The notes: generated by a model from the letters alone, not told the origin. DNA of 64,000 bases from Gilliamella sp. wkB171 (GCF_001693755.1 NZ_LYST01000043.1:496001-560000), one strand, 5' to 3'; positions 1 through 9,003 are shown, counted from the first letter of the stretch. A program made the numbers and translations.

Positions 1-1
1 A

Positions 2-2443
2 GCCGTTCACAACCTTTCACCGCAAGCTATTTTATTTGCTTGTTTATCGGCTATTGGTAGCTATTTAATGTTAATTTGCTATGAATGGTCAGCCGCGCGT
101 TATGCAGGCGTAAAGCTAAAGCCTTCCATTATTGTTTTAGGTGGAATTTGTGCTTCAGCTATTGGTAATGCAATAGGTTTATCGGCGTTGTCAGGGGGCG
201 CTGTTCGTTGTCGTTTATACTTCAAATATGGACTAACAACGATTGATGTGGCAAGAATGTCAATTTTTGTTACACTCTCTTTAGGCTTTACTCTACCATT
301 ACTGGCAGCGGCGGCAGCGTTAATTCATCCACATAATGCTATGGTTGCTTTACACTTATCCGAAAATGGCGTGATACTAATAGCAAGCATGCTATTTTGT
401 TTTTATATTGGATTATTTATTTTCTTATACTGCAATCGTTTATCGGAAAAGCCTAATAAAGATACTCGCTTATTTAAAATCGCAAGATGGTCTATTCGTT
501 TACCTAACTTACGTTTGGCTTCAAGCCAATTTATTATTACCTTCTTTGATGCTGTCTTAGCAGGGGCGATTCTTTACTTTCTACTACCTTCGCATCCAAA
601 TTTTATTACCTTTATTATGATTTACATTCTGGCATTAGTTGCTGGTGTATTAAGTCATGTTCCTGGGGGAGTAGGCGTATTTGAAGCAATTATGCTCGCC
701 GCATTTTCATCTCAAATTGGTGCAGCATCTTTAACTGTAGCATTAGTCATTTATCGTATTATTTATATTTTAATCCCGCTTATCCCTGCCGGTATTTTGC
801 TGTTAATCAATGAAGGAAAGCATTATTTAACTTCATCACAAGTCAAGCAAACTGAAACGGGAATTGCGGCCTCTATCATGGCTGCTGCGGTATTTTTTGC
901 CGGTGTAGTGATGATGTTTTCTAGCATCATTCCTGGTTTTAATCATCGTTTTGTTGATGAATTTATTCCGAATAAAATTATCAATATAGCTCATTTAAGT
1001 GCGAGTTTGATTGGCGTTTTATGTTTATTACTCGCAATGGGTTTACGCCGACGTCTTTATTCAGCGTGGGGAATTACCGTTATTTTACTCTTGATTGGTA
1101 GCCTCTGCTCGGTGTTAAGAGGTCTACATTGGATAGAAGCCATAACTTTATTAGTTATTGCAATATTACTCATTAATTTTAGGCATGCTTTTTATCGAAA
1201 AAGTCGACTTAGTGTTATCCCCTTTTCTTTCAAATCTTTTGCCATTTGTTTTTGTCTGATTGCGCTTTTTGTTTGGCTTATTTTATTTATTTATCAAGAT
1301 GTCCCCTATAGCCAAGATCTATGGTGGCAGTTTGAATTAGATAGCCGAGTACCACGAGCATTACGTGCAGCCTTAGGCAGTTTTATTTTGTTAAGTTCGA
1401 TTATGTTAATCTGGTTATTTAGACCAGCGTTACCAATATTAGCTAAACCAGAAACAGAACAACTCAATAAAGCTTATCAGATCGTTTTAAATTCAAAACA
1501 GCCTGAAGGTGGCTTAGCGATGAGTGGCGATAAATCACTGCTGTTCAACCAAGAACAAACCGCCTTTATTATGTATGCAAGACGTGGTCGAAGCATGGTT
1601 GCGTTATTTGATCCGATTGGTGATATTGCTGATAGAGCTGACTTAATTTGGTCATTTCGTGATCTGTGTGATGAACACCATCTTCGCCCAGTTTTTTATC
1701 AAGTCAAAGCAGCTAATTTACCTTTTTATATGGATATTGGTTTACGTACAGTAAAACTTGGTGAAGAAGCATTAGTCAATTTAAAAATATTTGATTTAAC
1801 ATCAAAAGGTTATAAAGATCTTCGCTATACTTGGAATCGAGGGCAACGTGATGGACTATCCCTAAAATTTTACCCACCTGGAACTGCGCCGCTTGATGAA
1901 CTAAAAGCGGTTTCAGATGCTTGGCTTAAAAATAAGCACTCAAAGGAAAAAAGATTTTCATTAGGGTCTTTTTCTAAAGAATATTTGGATAATTTTACGA
2001 TAGCAGTAATTGAATACCAAGGACGCATCATTGCTTTTGTTAATTTACTTGAGACCGATCAACATTATTCGGCCAGTATCGATTTAATGCGGGTAATACA
2101 AGATATTCCCAAATTAACGATGGAATTTTTAATGGTAGGCTTAATTTTGCATTATCAAGAAAGAGGGTTTAAGTACTTTAGCCTAGGCATGGTACCATTG
2201 GCTGGTATGCAAAGGCGACGCGGTGCCCCATTAATTCAAAGGCTAGGTGCACTAGTATTTAGACGAGGTGGACGTTTTTATAACTTTCAAGGTTTACGTC
2301 GCTTTAAAGAAAAGTTTGCAACGCATTGGGAGCCACGTTATATGGCTGTTCCTGCTGGGCTCGATCCATTAGTTGCTTTGATCGATACGACTATGCTTAT
2401 TTCTGGTGGTATCTCAGGTTTAAAAAAGAATAAAAATAGTTAA
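2..2443 (+). CDS. mprF: Phosphatidylglycerol lysyltransferase / flippase MprF (5' partial)
   Basis: Bifunctional inner-membrane enzyme that transfers lysine (in some species alanine) from aminoacyl-tRNA to phosphatidylglycerol and flips the product, lowering the negative surface charge. The frame is open to the window edge, so the true start lies upstream; the first internal ATG is at 68. The N-terminal two thirds are rows of hydrophobic helices (flippase part), including HVPGGVGVFEA. The last 300 residues form the soluble DUF2156 synthase domain, starting near GGLAMSGDKSLLF and containing YFSLGMVPLAGM. The stop is one base from the start of the VirJ-like gene, so the two are very probably co-transcribed. 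Whether the lipid is Lys-PG or Ala-PG cannot be read from sequence. Confidence 0.9.
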   Translation, partial: AVHNLSPQAILFACLSAIGSYLMLICYEWSAARYAGVKLKPSIIVLGGICASAIGNAIGLSALSGGAVRCRLYFKYGLTTIDVARMSIFVTLSLGFTLPLLAAAAALIHPHNAMVALHLSENGVILIASMLFCFYIGLFIFLYCNRLSEKPNKDTRLFKIARWSIRLPNLRLASSQFIITFFDAVLAGAILYFLLPSHPNFITFIMIYILALVAGVLSHVPGGVGVFEAIMLAAFSSQIGAASLTVALVIYRIIYILIPLIPAGILLLINEGKHYLTSSQVKQTETGIAASIMAAAVFFAGVVMMFSSIIPGFNHRFVDEFIPNKIINIAHLSASLIGVLCLLLAMGLRRRLYSAWGITVILLLIGSLCSVLRGLHWIEAITLLVIAILLINFRHAFYRKSRLSVIPFSFKSFAICFCLIALFVWLILFIYQDVPYSQDLWWQFELDSRVPRALRAALGSFILLSSIMLIWLFRPALPILAKPETEQLNKAYQIVLNSKQPEGGLAMSGDKSLLFNQEQTAFIMYARRGRSMVALFDPIGDIADRADLIWSFRDLCDEHHLRPVFYQVKAANLPFYMDIGLRTVKLGEEALVNLKIFDLTSKGYKDLRYTWNRGQRDGLSLKFYPPGTAPLDELKAVSDAWLKNKHSKEKRFSLGSFSKEYLDNFTIAVIEYQGRIIAFVNLLETDQHYSASIDLMRVIQDIPKLTMEFLMVGLILHYQERGFKYFSLGMVPLAGMQRRRGAPLIQRLGALVFRRGGRFYNFQGLRRFKEKFATHWEPRYMAVPAGLDPLVALIDTTMLISGGISGLKKNKNS

Positions 2444-2444
2444 T

Positions 2445-3716
2445 ATGAAAAAATTTATACGCTATGCTTTATTATTTATTACGCTATTAATACTGATTAT
2501 ACTTGGCTGGTATTTTATAAAAAACCAAGAAAGTGCATCAGTTAAGACCGTAACAATCAATAATGAGTATTCCATCCTATCAGCAGCACCAAAACGCTCG
2601 GCTGAAGCAGCCGCAATTATTGTTGCCACGCCTAAAAATCATTTTACTGAACAACAATTATTAGACTTGTCAGAAAAAATGGGCGCCAAACTTGTCCAGT
2701 TTGAATTAAAACCCTCTGCCAGTTGTAGTGAGCAGCAAGCACGTTTTAAACAAGCAAAAAAAATTCTCAAAGAGAAAAATTTTGCTGTCGCAGGCATGGA
2801 AGAAGGTGCAGCCTTTGCTTATAGATGGCTAACAGAACAACAAAGTGATGATGCCAAAGCATTATCAATTGAATTTACCTTAGATCACAAAGATTGTGAT
2901 GCACCATTACCGACGCAAGCCAGCCATGGTAGTTGGCAAGTCATTTGGAATAATCCACCGGATGATGATGTTGCTGTTTTCCCCCGGGAACAAAAAAATA
3001 TCCATGTCACAACATCAATTGGTGAATACCAAGCTACGCCAACTGAACTACTGAGTTTACACTTATCATCTATTTTATTTGGTGAGCATGAACAACTACC
3101 TGTTATAGAATTACCTGCCAGAAGTAAAGAGATCCACCCTAAAACCATTACACTTTATTATTCTGGTGATGGTGGTTGGCGTGATCTTGATAAAATTTCG
3201 GCAGAATATATGGCTTTGCATGGATATGCGGTAGTTGGCGTTGATGCATTAAAACTTTTCTGGCAGCATCGTTCAGTTGAACGTAGCGCTAAAGATTTGA
3301 GCTATTTAATGCAACAGTACCGAGACAAATGGGGAACAACTCAATTCGTTTTAGCTGGCTACTCTTTTGGTGGGGATATTTTACCTGCACTCTATAACCG
3401 ACTATCACCGCAAGATCAAAAAAGTGTCCAAGCGCTAATTATGATAGCTTTTTCAAAAGATGCTAATTTTGAAATTGAAGTAAGCGGTTGGCTCGGGCAA
3501 TCAGGTGACGAAATGAAAACCGCACCAGAAGTTGCGCGGATTCCAGCCAATAAACTATTTTGCATCTATGGAGAAGAAGAAAAAGAGGATACCGGTTGCC
3601 TACAGCCAGAAATGAAAGGTGAAGCATTCCAATTGCCTGGTGGTCACCATTTTGATGAGAATTATGAACATCTTGGTCAAATCATTATGGACGCTATCGA
3701 TAAGCGAGTACAATAA
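2445..3716 (+). CDS. VirJ/AcvB-type aminoacyl-phosphatidylglycerol hydrolase
   Basis: 423 aa with one N-terminal membrane anchor (about residues 5-25) and a periplasmic alpha/beta-hydrolase domain. The C-terminal VirJ domain begins near residue 234 with TLYYSGDGGWRDLD. It has a nucleophile elbow GYSFGGD (Ser307) and a late histidine motif PGGHHFDENYEHLG. Family knowledge: AcvB of Agrobacterium and PA0919 of Pseudomonas hydrolyse aminoacyl-PG made by the MprF-type enzyme of the same operon. Here it follows mprF after 1 bp, which supports the same pairing: synthesis plus turnover of aminoacyl-PG. The exact substrate is inferred. Confidence 0.8.
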   Translation: MKKFIRYALLFITLLILIILGWYFIKNQESASVKTVTINNEYSILSAAPKRSAEAAAIIVATPKNHFTEQQLLDLSEKMGAKLVQFELKPSASCSEQQARFKQAKKILKEKNFAVAGMEEGAAFAYRWLTEQQSDDAKALSIEFTLDHKDCDAPLPTQASHGSWQVIWNNPPDDDVAVFPREQKNIHVTTSIGEYQATPTELLSLHLSSILFGEHEQLPVIELPARSKEIHPKTITLYYSGDGGWRDLDKISAEYMALHGYAVVGVDALKLFWQHRSVERSAKDLSYLMQQYRDKWGTTQFVLAGYSFGGDILPALYNRLSPQDQKSVQALIMIAFSKDANFEIEVSGWLGQSGDEMKTAPEVARIPANKLFCIYGEEEKEDTGCLQPEMKGEAFQLPGGHHFDENYEHLGQIIMDAIDKRVQ

Positions 3717-3724
3717 TTAACAAT

Positions 3725-3744
3725 AAAGGGGCAAAGGCCCCTTT
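3725..3744 (+). terminator. Terminator of the mprF-virJ unit
   Basis: Perfect 8-bp stem AAAGGGGC/GCCCCTTT with a 4-base loop, 8 bp after the VirJ-like stop codon. It has a short T/A tail and may also serve the converging transporter gene. Confidence 0.6.
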
Positions 3745-3766
3745 AAATATAACCCCTAAAGTTAAA

Positions 3767-4663
3767 TCATCGCTTTTTAATTTTTATTCTACCTTCAGAC
3801 AATAACACACCAATAAGTGTCACTAAGGTGCCAAATGCAGCAATAAAAGTAAACGGTTCATGTAAAATAATAACCGCAGCAAGAATGGTCAAAATCGGCA
3901 ATAGATACAGATAAATACTAATTTTAACAGCGCCAACTAATTTCACTGCATAATTCCAAGATACAAAACAAATCGCTGATGCACCAACACCTAAAAATAT
4001 TATATTGAGTAAATTAGTCATTTGGCTAAACCTTTCTAACCCAAACTTAAAGTCAAAAATAGATAAAGCCGGTAACATCAGGAGTAAACCATAAAAGAAA
4101 AAACGCCTAGTCAATAAAATGGTATTGTAACCCAAATTACTGCTTTTTTTGGTTAATATAGAATAACAAGCCCAAAATAAACAAGCTGCAACAGCAAGAA
4201 TATCACCTAAAGGATTAAGAGAAAGCACATATTTACCATTAAAGCTAATCAATCCAACCCCCAAAATAGCAAACAAACAACCAATATAAAAACGTCGAGG
4301 CGGTCTTTCTGTTTTTAAAAAGAATATTGATAACAGAGCAGTAAATACGGGAGCTAAGGTAGTGATAACCCCAACATTCGAGGCATTGGTATAAGTTAAC
4401 GCTATGTTTTCACATAGAAAGTAACATGTTACACCACAAAATCCAGCGCATAAAAACATTAATTCTCGCTTAATACCCTGCCAAACTAATAAACGCGGTG
4501 CTAAAACCCAAAGCATGACATAGCCAAGACAAAATCGATAAAACAAAATTTCAATGGGTTTAAAATTGACCAATAATACTTTTGTTGCAATAAACGTACT
4601 TCCCCAAATAAAGATTGTCATCAAGGCAATTAAGTGTCCTTGTGTTTTTTTGGTAACGAACAT
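3767..4663 (-). CDS. DMT-superfamily (EamA) transporter
   Basis: 298 aa with about ten hydrophobic helices in two EamA repeats. The first repeat includes IWGSTFIATKVLL and YRFCLGYVML; the second starts near LNPLGDILAVAACLFWACYSI. Members of this inner-membrane family export amino acids or other metabolites (for example YddG, RhtA), but substrate cannot be assigned. Single gene converging on the mprF unit. A terminator-like hairpin in the same orientation sits about 250 bp upstream of its start. Confidence 0.75.
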   Translation of the reverse strand: MFVTKKTQGHLIALMTIFIWGSTFIATKVLLVNFKPIEILFYRFCLGYVMLWVLAPRLLVWQGIKRELMFLCAGFCGVTCYFLCENIALTYTNASNVGVITTLAPVFTALLSIFFLKTERPPRRFYIGCLFAILGVGLISFNGKYVLSLNPLGDILAVAACLFWACYSILTKKSSNLGYNTILLTRRFFFYGLLLMLPALSIFDFKFGLERFSQMTNLLNIIFLGVGASAICFVSWNYAVKLVGAVKISIYLYLLPILTILAAVIILHEPFTFIAAFGTLVTLIGVLLSEGRIKIKKR

Positions 4664-4905
4664 AAAAATCTCTCTACTTATATCAATAAAAAGCTATCAA
4701 AGTGTACATGATTATCTTAAGTTTGGTCACTTTATAATTAAGTATTAGCGGGCAGGACTTGGTAACAGAAAAAACAATACCATTTCAATATCCATAGAGA
4801 ATATTATCTTCCTACCTAGTGAAGCGCAATTTTTTACTGTAATTTAATAGTAACAATAAATGAGAAGCTAAAATTTGAAAAGATCGTGTGATAAAAACAA
4901 CAGAT

Positions 4906-4934
4906 AAAAAAAATCCACCCGAAAACTCGAGTGG
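4906..4934 (-). terminator. Orphan minus-strand intrinsic terminator or attenuator
   Basis: On the minus strand, CCACTCGA and TCGGGTGG pair across a GTTT loop (8 bp with one wobble), followed by a run of eight T. No recognised gene ends here. It could be an attenuator for the transporter starting at 4663 or the 3' end of an unannotated small RNA. The rest of 4664-5451 shows only AT-rich sequence to me. Confidence 0.45.
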
Positions 4935-5451
4935 AGGGCAAAAAATGAAAAAATGTAATCTGTAGATATAGACAAGCTAAACAACAAAAAGTTCAATTTA
5001 ATTTCAAATAATTTTAGTTTTTTATGAAATAAATTCATATCATACTGATTTATAATAAATATTATTTTAATTTTTTTTAAAAAATTTTTGTGTTAATACA
5101 AAGATAAGTCAAATAATCTTATTTTTTTATCAACAACAACTTCACAGCGTTATTATGATCAGTAGTAAATCAATCAGATTATTTTCATAGTAGCTGGTGA
5201 TATAAATTCTTAACGTCATTTATTCTATTTTTTGAACGATTATCGATTACTTATTTTGGTATTAACTATTTAACTGCTTTGCTTGCCTGTTACTTATTAA
5301 TACTTCAATATAATTACTATACCTCATCTATTTTTTAATCAAGCTGCATTTGGTTATTATTCAAAATAAAATGTGAATGCAAAACCATTTTTTGCTCAAA
5401 CACATATCTAAGATTAAAATTCTTTACAAATTATCTTTTTAACTCAATCAA

Positions 5452-5481
5452 TTGCACAATAAAAGTGACTAGCGATATACT
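5452..5481 (+). promoter_or_regulatory. sigma70 promoter of ghrB
   Basis: TTGCAC at 5452-5457 and TATACT at 5476-5481 with an 18-bp spacer, 36 bp before the ghrB start codon. A strong Shine-Dalgarno (AAGGAG) precedes the ATG. Confidence 0.5.
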
Positions 5482-5517
5482 GACTAAAACAATTCAAGCA
5501 GCACGTAAGGAGAGTTT

Positions 5518-6498
5518 ATGAAAAAGAATGTCGTATTATTCAGTAAAATTCCTGCTGATCAACAAGCTAGATTAGCGCAAGCTTTTAATCTCACGCTATT
5601 TGAACGTAATCCTAATACCGATACAAAAGCTTTTATTCAAGCATTAGCGAGTGCCGACGGTATGATAGGTTCAAATATGCCGACACGCATTGACGATGAA
5701 TTTTTAACCCAAACGCCAAAATTAAAAGCGGCAGCAACAATTTCGGTTGGTTACGATAATTATGATCTTTGTGCTTTAAAAAAGCATGGTGTTCGATTAA
5801 TGAATACCCCTAAAGTATTGACTGAAAGCACCGCTGACCTTATTTTTACACTATTAATGGCGACCGCACGCCGAACGGTGGAGTTGTCCAATCTAATTCA
5901 TGATGGAAAATGGACCAAGAGCATTACACCTGAATATTTCGGTACGGATATTTATGGTAAAACCATTGGTATTTTAGGGATGGGTCGAATTGGTAAAGCG
6001 ATTGCTAAGCGCGCACACTGTGGCTTTGATATGAATGTCATTTACTATAACCGCTCAGCCCATCCCGATGTAGAACAAGCTTATCAAGCTAAGCGCCTAG
6101 AACTTGATGGTGTGCTTAGCCAAGCAGATTTTGTGGTGATTATTCTGCCATTAACCGACCAAACCAAACGACTCATCACTAAACAAAAATTAGCTTTAAT
6201 GAAGCCATCAGCCATATTAATTAATGGTGCGAGAGGAGCAATTGTAGATGAGCAAGCATTAATTGAAGCATTAAAAAATAAAACGATCAAAGCTGCTGGC
6301 CTTGATGTATTTGAAGTCGAACCCCTACCAACAACTTCACCACTCATGCAGCTTGATAATGTTTTATTATCACCACATGTAGGATCAGCAACGGTTGAAA
6401 CTCGCTACGCAATGGCAAAGTGTGCAGTCGATAATATTATTGCCGCATTAAAAGATGAAAAACCAACCGAAAACTGGGTAAACCCCGAAGTTGGTTAA
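5518..6498 (+). CDS. ghrB: Glyoxylate/hydroxypyruvate reductase B
   Basis: 326 aa D-2-hydroxyacid dehydrogenase. It reduces glyoxylate, hydroxypyruvate and related 2-keto acids with NAD(P)H in the cytoplasm. The Rossmann fingerprint is GILGMGRIGKAIAK. The catalytic set is present: Arg in NGARGAIVDE, Glu in DVFEVEPLP and His in LSPHVGSAT. Length matches E. coli GhrB (about 324 aa). It is monocistronic, with its own promoter and ribosome site just upstream and the ssrA promoter right after its stop. Confidence 0.88.
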   Translation: MKKNVVLFSKIPADQQARLAQAFNLTLFERNPNTDTKAFIQALASADGMIGSNMPTRIDDEFLTQTPKLKAAATISVGYDNYDLCALKKHGVRLMNTPKVLTESTADLIFTLLMATARRTVELSNLIHDGKWTKSITPEYFGTDIYGKTIGILGMGRIGKAIAKRAHCGFDMNVIYYNRSAHPDVEQAYQAKRLELDGVLSQADFVVIILPLTDQTKRLITKQKLALMKPSAILINGARGAIVDEQALIEALKNKTIKAAGLDVFEVEPLPTTSPLMQLDNVLLSPHVGSATVETRYAMAKCAVDNIIAALKDEKPTENWVNPEVG

Positions 6499-6499
6499 C

Positions 6500-6528
6500 T
6501 TGTATTCCCTATTGAATTGACCTATAAT
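6500..6528 (+). promoter_or_regulatory. Promoter of ssrA
   Basis: TTGTAT at 6500-6505 and TATAAT at 6523-6528 with a 17-bp spacer, about 37 bp upstream of the mature tmRNA 5' end. The leader would be trimmed by RNase P. Confidence 0.6.
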
Positions 6529-6564
6529 GCCCCGATATTGTTTACATTAACAATTCACAATTGG

Positions 6565-6927
6565 GGCTGATTCTGGATTCGACGGGATTTGCGAAACCCA
6601 AGGTGCATGCCGAGGTGCGGTAGGCCTCGTAAATAAACCGCAAAAAAATAGTCGCAAACGACGAAAACTACGCACTAGCAGCTTAATAACCTGCATAGAG
6701 CCTTCTCTCCCTAGCCTCCGCTCGTAGGACGGGGATAAAGAGGAGTCAAACCCAAACGAGATCGTGTGGAAGCCTTGCTTGGGGCGGAAGCATTAAACTT
6801 AATCAAGCTAGTCTATCGGTAGCGTGTTTGTCCGCAGCAGGTAGGCGAAATTTAAAGACAAACTACGCATGTAGTACCAAGGATGTAGAGATTTCGGACG
6901 CGGGTTCAACTCCCGCCAGCTCCACCA
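6565..6927 (+). ncRNA. ssrA: tmRNA
   Basis: Transfer-messenger RNA for ribosome rescue. The 5' GGGGCTG pairs with the 3' CAGCTCC before ACCA, giving the alanyl acceptor stem; the TTCAACTCCCG T-arm is present. The tag reading frame GCAAACGACGAA... at about 6654 encodes ANDENYALAA followed by TAA, the usual enterobacterial-type tag. The 3' end is a classic phage/island attachment site, and a decayed integrase follows immediately. Confidence 0.97.
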
Positions 6928-6987
6928 ATTCACTATTTCGTAAGATTCTTTTAAACCCACTAAAACACACCAAATCCAGTACTAATA

Positions 6988-7000
6988 AGCCTTAAAGGCT
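6988..7000 (+). terminator. Weak possible terminator after ssrA
   Basis: Short stem AGCCT/AGGCT with a 3-base loop followed by ATTTTAG, 60 bp past the tmRNA end. Only five base pairs, so a weak call. Confidence 0.25.
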
Positions 7001-7046
7001 ATTTTAGTATTCCGTAAGTATCAGCAAGATACATTTACAGCCACAT

Positions 7047-7100
7047 TTTTTAGTTATATGATTAGTTATACGGATAACATATAACTAAAAATCGTATAAC
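7047..7100. repeat. Nested inverted repeats between ssrA and the integrase remnant
   Basis: A perfect 14-bp inverted repeat, TTTTTAGTTATATG (7047-7060) and CATATAACTAAAAA (7078-7091). A second 8-bp pair interleaves with it: GTTATACG (7065-7072) and CGTATAAC (7093-7100). The position just upstream of the integrase suggests integrase arm-type or autoregulatory sites, but no function is shown. Confidence 0.6.
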
Positions 7101-8201
7101 TTCTCCATTAACGGACACTCAAATAAAAACAGCCAAGCCACAGAATAAGGATTACTCTTTTATCTGTCGGTAACGGATTATATCTTTTAATTAAATCTAA
7201 CGGCTCTAAAATATGGCGGTTTAACTATTATCGTCCTATAAATAAAATCCGTTCATTAATCAGTTTTGGTAGTTATTTCGAAGTTTCACTACAGCAAGCG
7301 CGAAAGCAACGCGACGAAGCACGTGAATTAATTAAGCAAGGCATAGATCCCCAAGAGTATAAAGCAGAACAAGAACAGCGTAAGCATGAAGAAATCACCA
7401 GTACATTTAAGAAGATTGCTTCGGAGTGGTTTAAGGTCAAAAGTGGTAAAGGACTAACAGAAAGTACACTAAAAAGAACGTAGAAATCATTAGAACTACA
7501 TCTATTCCCTTATATTGGTGACAAGCCTATTTTTAAATTAAAAGCCAAAGACTTTATAAAAACAATGGAGCCATTAAGGGCAAATGCCAACGATTAATGC
7601 ACAGGATTTACCGGAATTTATGCAATCTCTTGCTATGGCTAGAATCGAATTACAGACGCGCTGTGTAATTGAATGGCAATTATTAACTATGACGCGTCCA
7701 AATGAAGCAGTAGGGGCTAAATGGCAGGAAATTGATTTTGATAATTGCTTATGGATTATTCCTGCTGAAAAAATGAAAATGAGACGAGAACATACTATTA
7801 CGCTCAATAAACAAGCTATGGCGATATTATCAATCATGAAGCCTATAAGTGAGCATAGAGAGCATATATTTCCAAGTATGAAACCGCCCTATAGCACCCC
7901 AATGAATAGCCAAACCGCTAACATGGTAATAAAACGAATGGGATACAAAGACAAGTTAGTCGCACATGGATTAAGGGCTTTAGCAAGTACTGTATTGAAC
8001 GAGCAGGGCTTTGACCCTAATATTATTGAAGCGGCACTTGCTCACGTCGATACTAATAGCGTAAGACGAGCCTATAACCGCGCTACTTATTTAGAACAAC
8101 GGCGCATTATGCTTGATTGGTAGGGTGACTTTGTAGAGCAAGCAAGCCAAGGAAATGTCTCTCTATCAGGTAACCGCAATTTAAAGTTAGTTAATCATTA
8201 A
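7099..8201 (+). pseudogene. P4-type tyrosine integrase, broken
   Basis: Remnant of a P4-family site-specific recombinase that would have integrated an element into ssrA. Homology runs from TDTQIKTAKPQ through GNGLYLLIKSNGSKIWRFNY to the catalytic domain. Readable catalytic motifs include MTRPNEAVGAKW (Arg), HGLRALASTVLNEQG (His-x-x-Arg) and AYNRATYLEQRR (Tyr). Lesions: no usable start codon near 7099; an extra T in the run near 7157-7161 shifting the frame; an in-frame TAG at 7481; loss of roughly 40-50 codons plus a frame change near 7580, where core-binding residues are missing; and a TAG at 8121 in place of a second Trp, after which 25 further family-like codons follow. The 179-residue catalytic part (7584-8123) remains open but is unlikely to work alone. 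Confidence 0.88.
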
Positions 8202-8252
8202 CTATATCGTGCCCCATATTTGGGTTACTCTTTCAATTATTAATAAGATCCA

Positions 8253-8276
8253 CTCCTCAAATGTGAGGGGACTTTT
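8253..8276 (+). terminator. Terminator after the integrase remnant
   Basis: Stem CTCCTCA/TGAGGGG (7 bp, one G-T) with an AATG loop, then ACTTTTTC, about 50 bp after the end of integrase homology. Confidence 0.45.
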
Positions 8277-8360
8277 TCAAATATCACCCTTAACATATAC
8301 CAGTTATTAAACTGTTTTTTTTATACTTACCCCCCCATTATTCTAAACTTTTCATTAAAA

Positions 8361-8454
8361 GTATTCACTGGTATTCACCTTTTAAAATTAATTAATATAT
8401 ATCAATATATTATATACTTATTATATATATATTTTGGTGTTCACTACTATTCAC
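8361..8454. other. Candidate iteron-type replication origin of the decayed element
   Basis: Four TRTTCAC repeats in two pairs: 8362-8368 and 8372-8378, then 8438-8444 and 8448-8454. Within each pair the start-to-start spacing is exactly 10 bp. The pairs flank about 60 bp of almost pure A/T. The complement of TGTTCACC is GGTGAACA, the type I iteron bound by the phage P4 alpha replication protein (family knowledge). No alpha/primase gene survives nearby, so this is inference from repeat pattern and context. Confidence 0.4.
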
Positions 8455-8584
8455 ATTTAAATATAATCTTGATCCTATGATTAACCAATTGAAATATAGA
8501 AATAATTCTATAACCTCTATTTCTTGCTAAAATTAAAATATATATTAATCATGATGTTAAAAATAAGTGATTTTAAGGTTGATC

Positions 8585-8779
8585 ATGGTTACTATTAGAG
8601 GTATTAAAATTGCAATCTGCTAAAAAGTCAGCACATTCATTGATAGTAAAAAATTATTTCAATTCGCGGTTTTGCATAAAAATGAGGATGAGCGGTTTAG
8701 AAGACAAAAAGTTGTAGAAATTTACTACCCCCTCACTACTTGGCTTGAAGAGTTTTTCGACACGTTAGAAGCAATGTAA
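8585..8779 (+). pseudogene. Small element gene with an early stop codon
   Basis: From the ATG at 8585 the frame reads MVTIRGIKIAIC, meets TAA at 8621, then continues with 51 sensible codons to TAA at 8777 (including FIDSKKLFQFAVLHKNEDE and YYPLTTWLEEFFDTLEAM). An AAGG lies upstream of the ATG. It looks like a 64-residue accessory protein inactivated by one nonsense change. I do not recognise the family. Confidence 0.4.
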
Positions 8780-8883
8780 TTATTTTGATTGCATGAGGTG
8801 TTTTTACTAATAATACTTTTAATCAATATAACTACATCTAGACTGATTAGAATTAAAATTTTGTCAGTTCATAAAAAAAGAGA

Positions 8884-9003
8884 ATGGAACAAACAGAAAA
8901 GAAAAAGGTAAATCTTTATTTTAATGGCATGCAAAACACTAGATTAATTATGTCGGTTGAACAGTCGATAATGCAGAAGCTTGATAGGAGTATAAGAAAA
9001 TGA
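8884..9003 (+). CDS. Short ORF translationally coupled to the next gene
   Basis: 39 residues, start MEQTEKKKVNLYFNG, end SIMQKLDRSIRK. Its TGA overlaps the ATG of the following membrane-protein gene (ATGA), a typical coupling arrangement. A purine-rich AAAAAAAGAGA precedes the start. Charged, with no membrane segment. Family not recognised; it could be a real small accessory protein or a leader for the downstream gene. Confidence 0.4.
   Translation: MEQTEKKKVNLYFNGMQNTRLIMSVEQSIMQKLDRSIRK

Noticed and set aside
7481..8123. Idea that TAG is read through, since two integrase Trp positions are TAG
   Set aside because: The same gene also has a frameshift, a deletion and start loss, so ordinary decay explains it; no suppressor tRNA is visible in the window.
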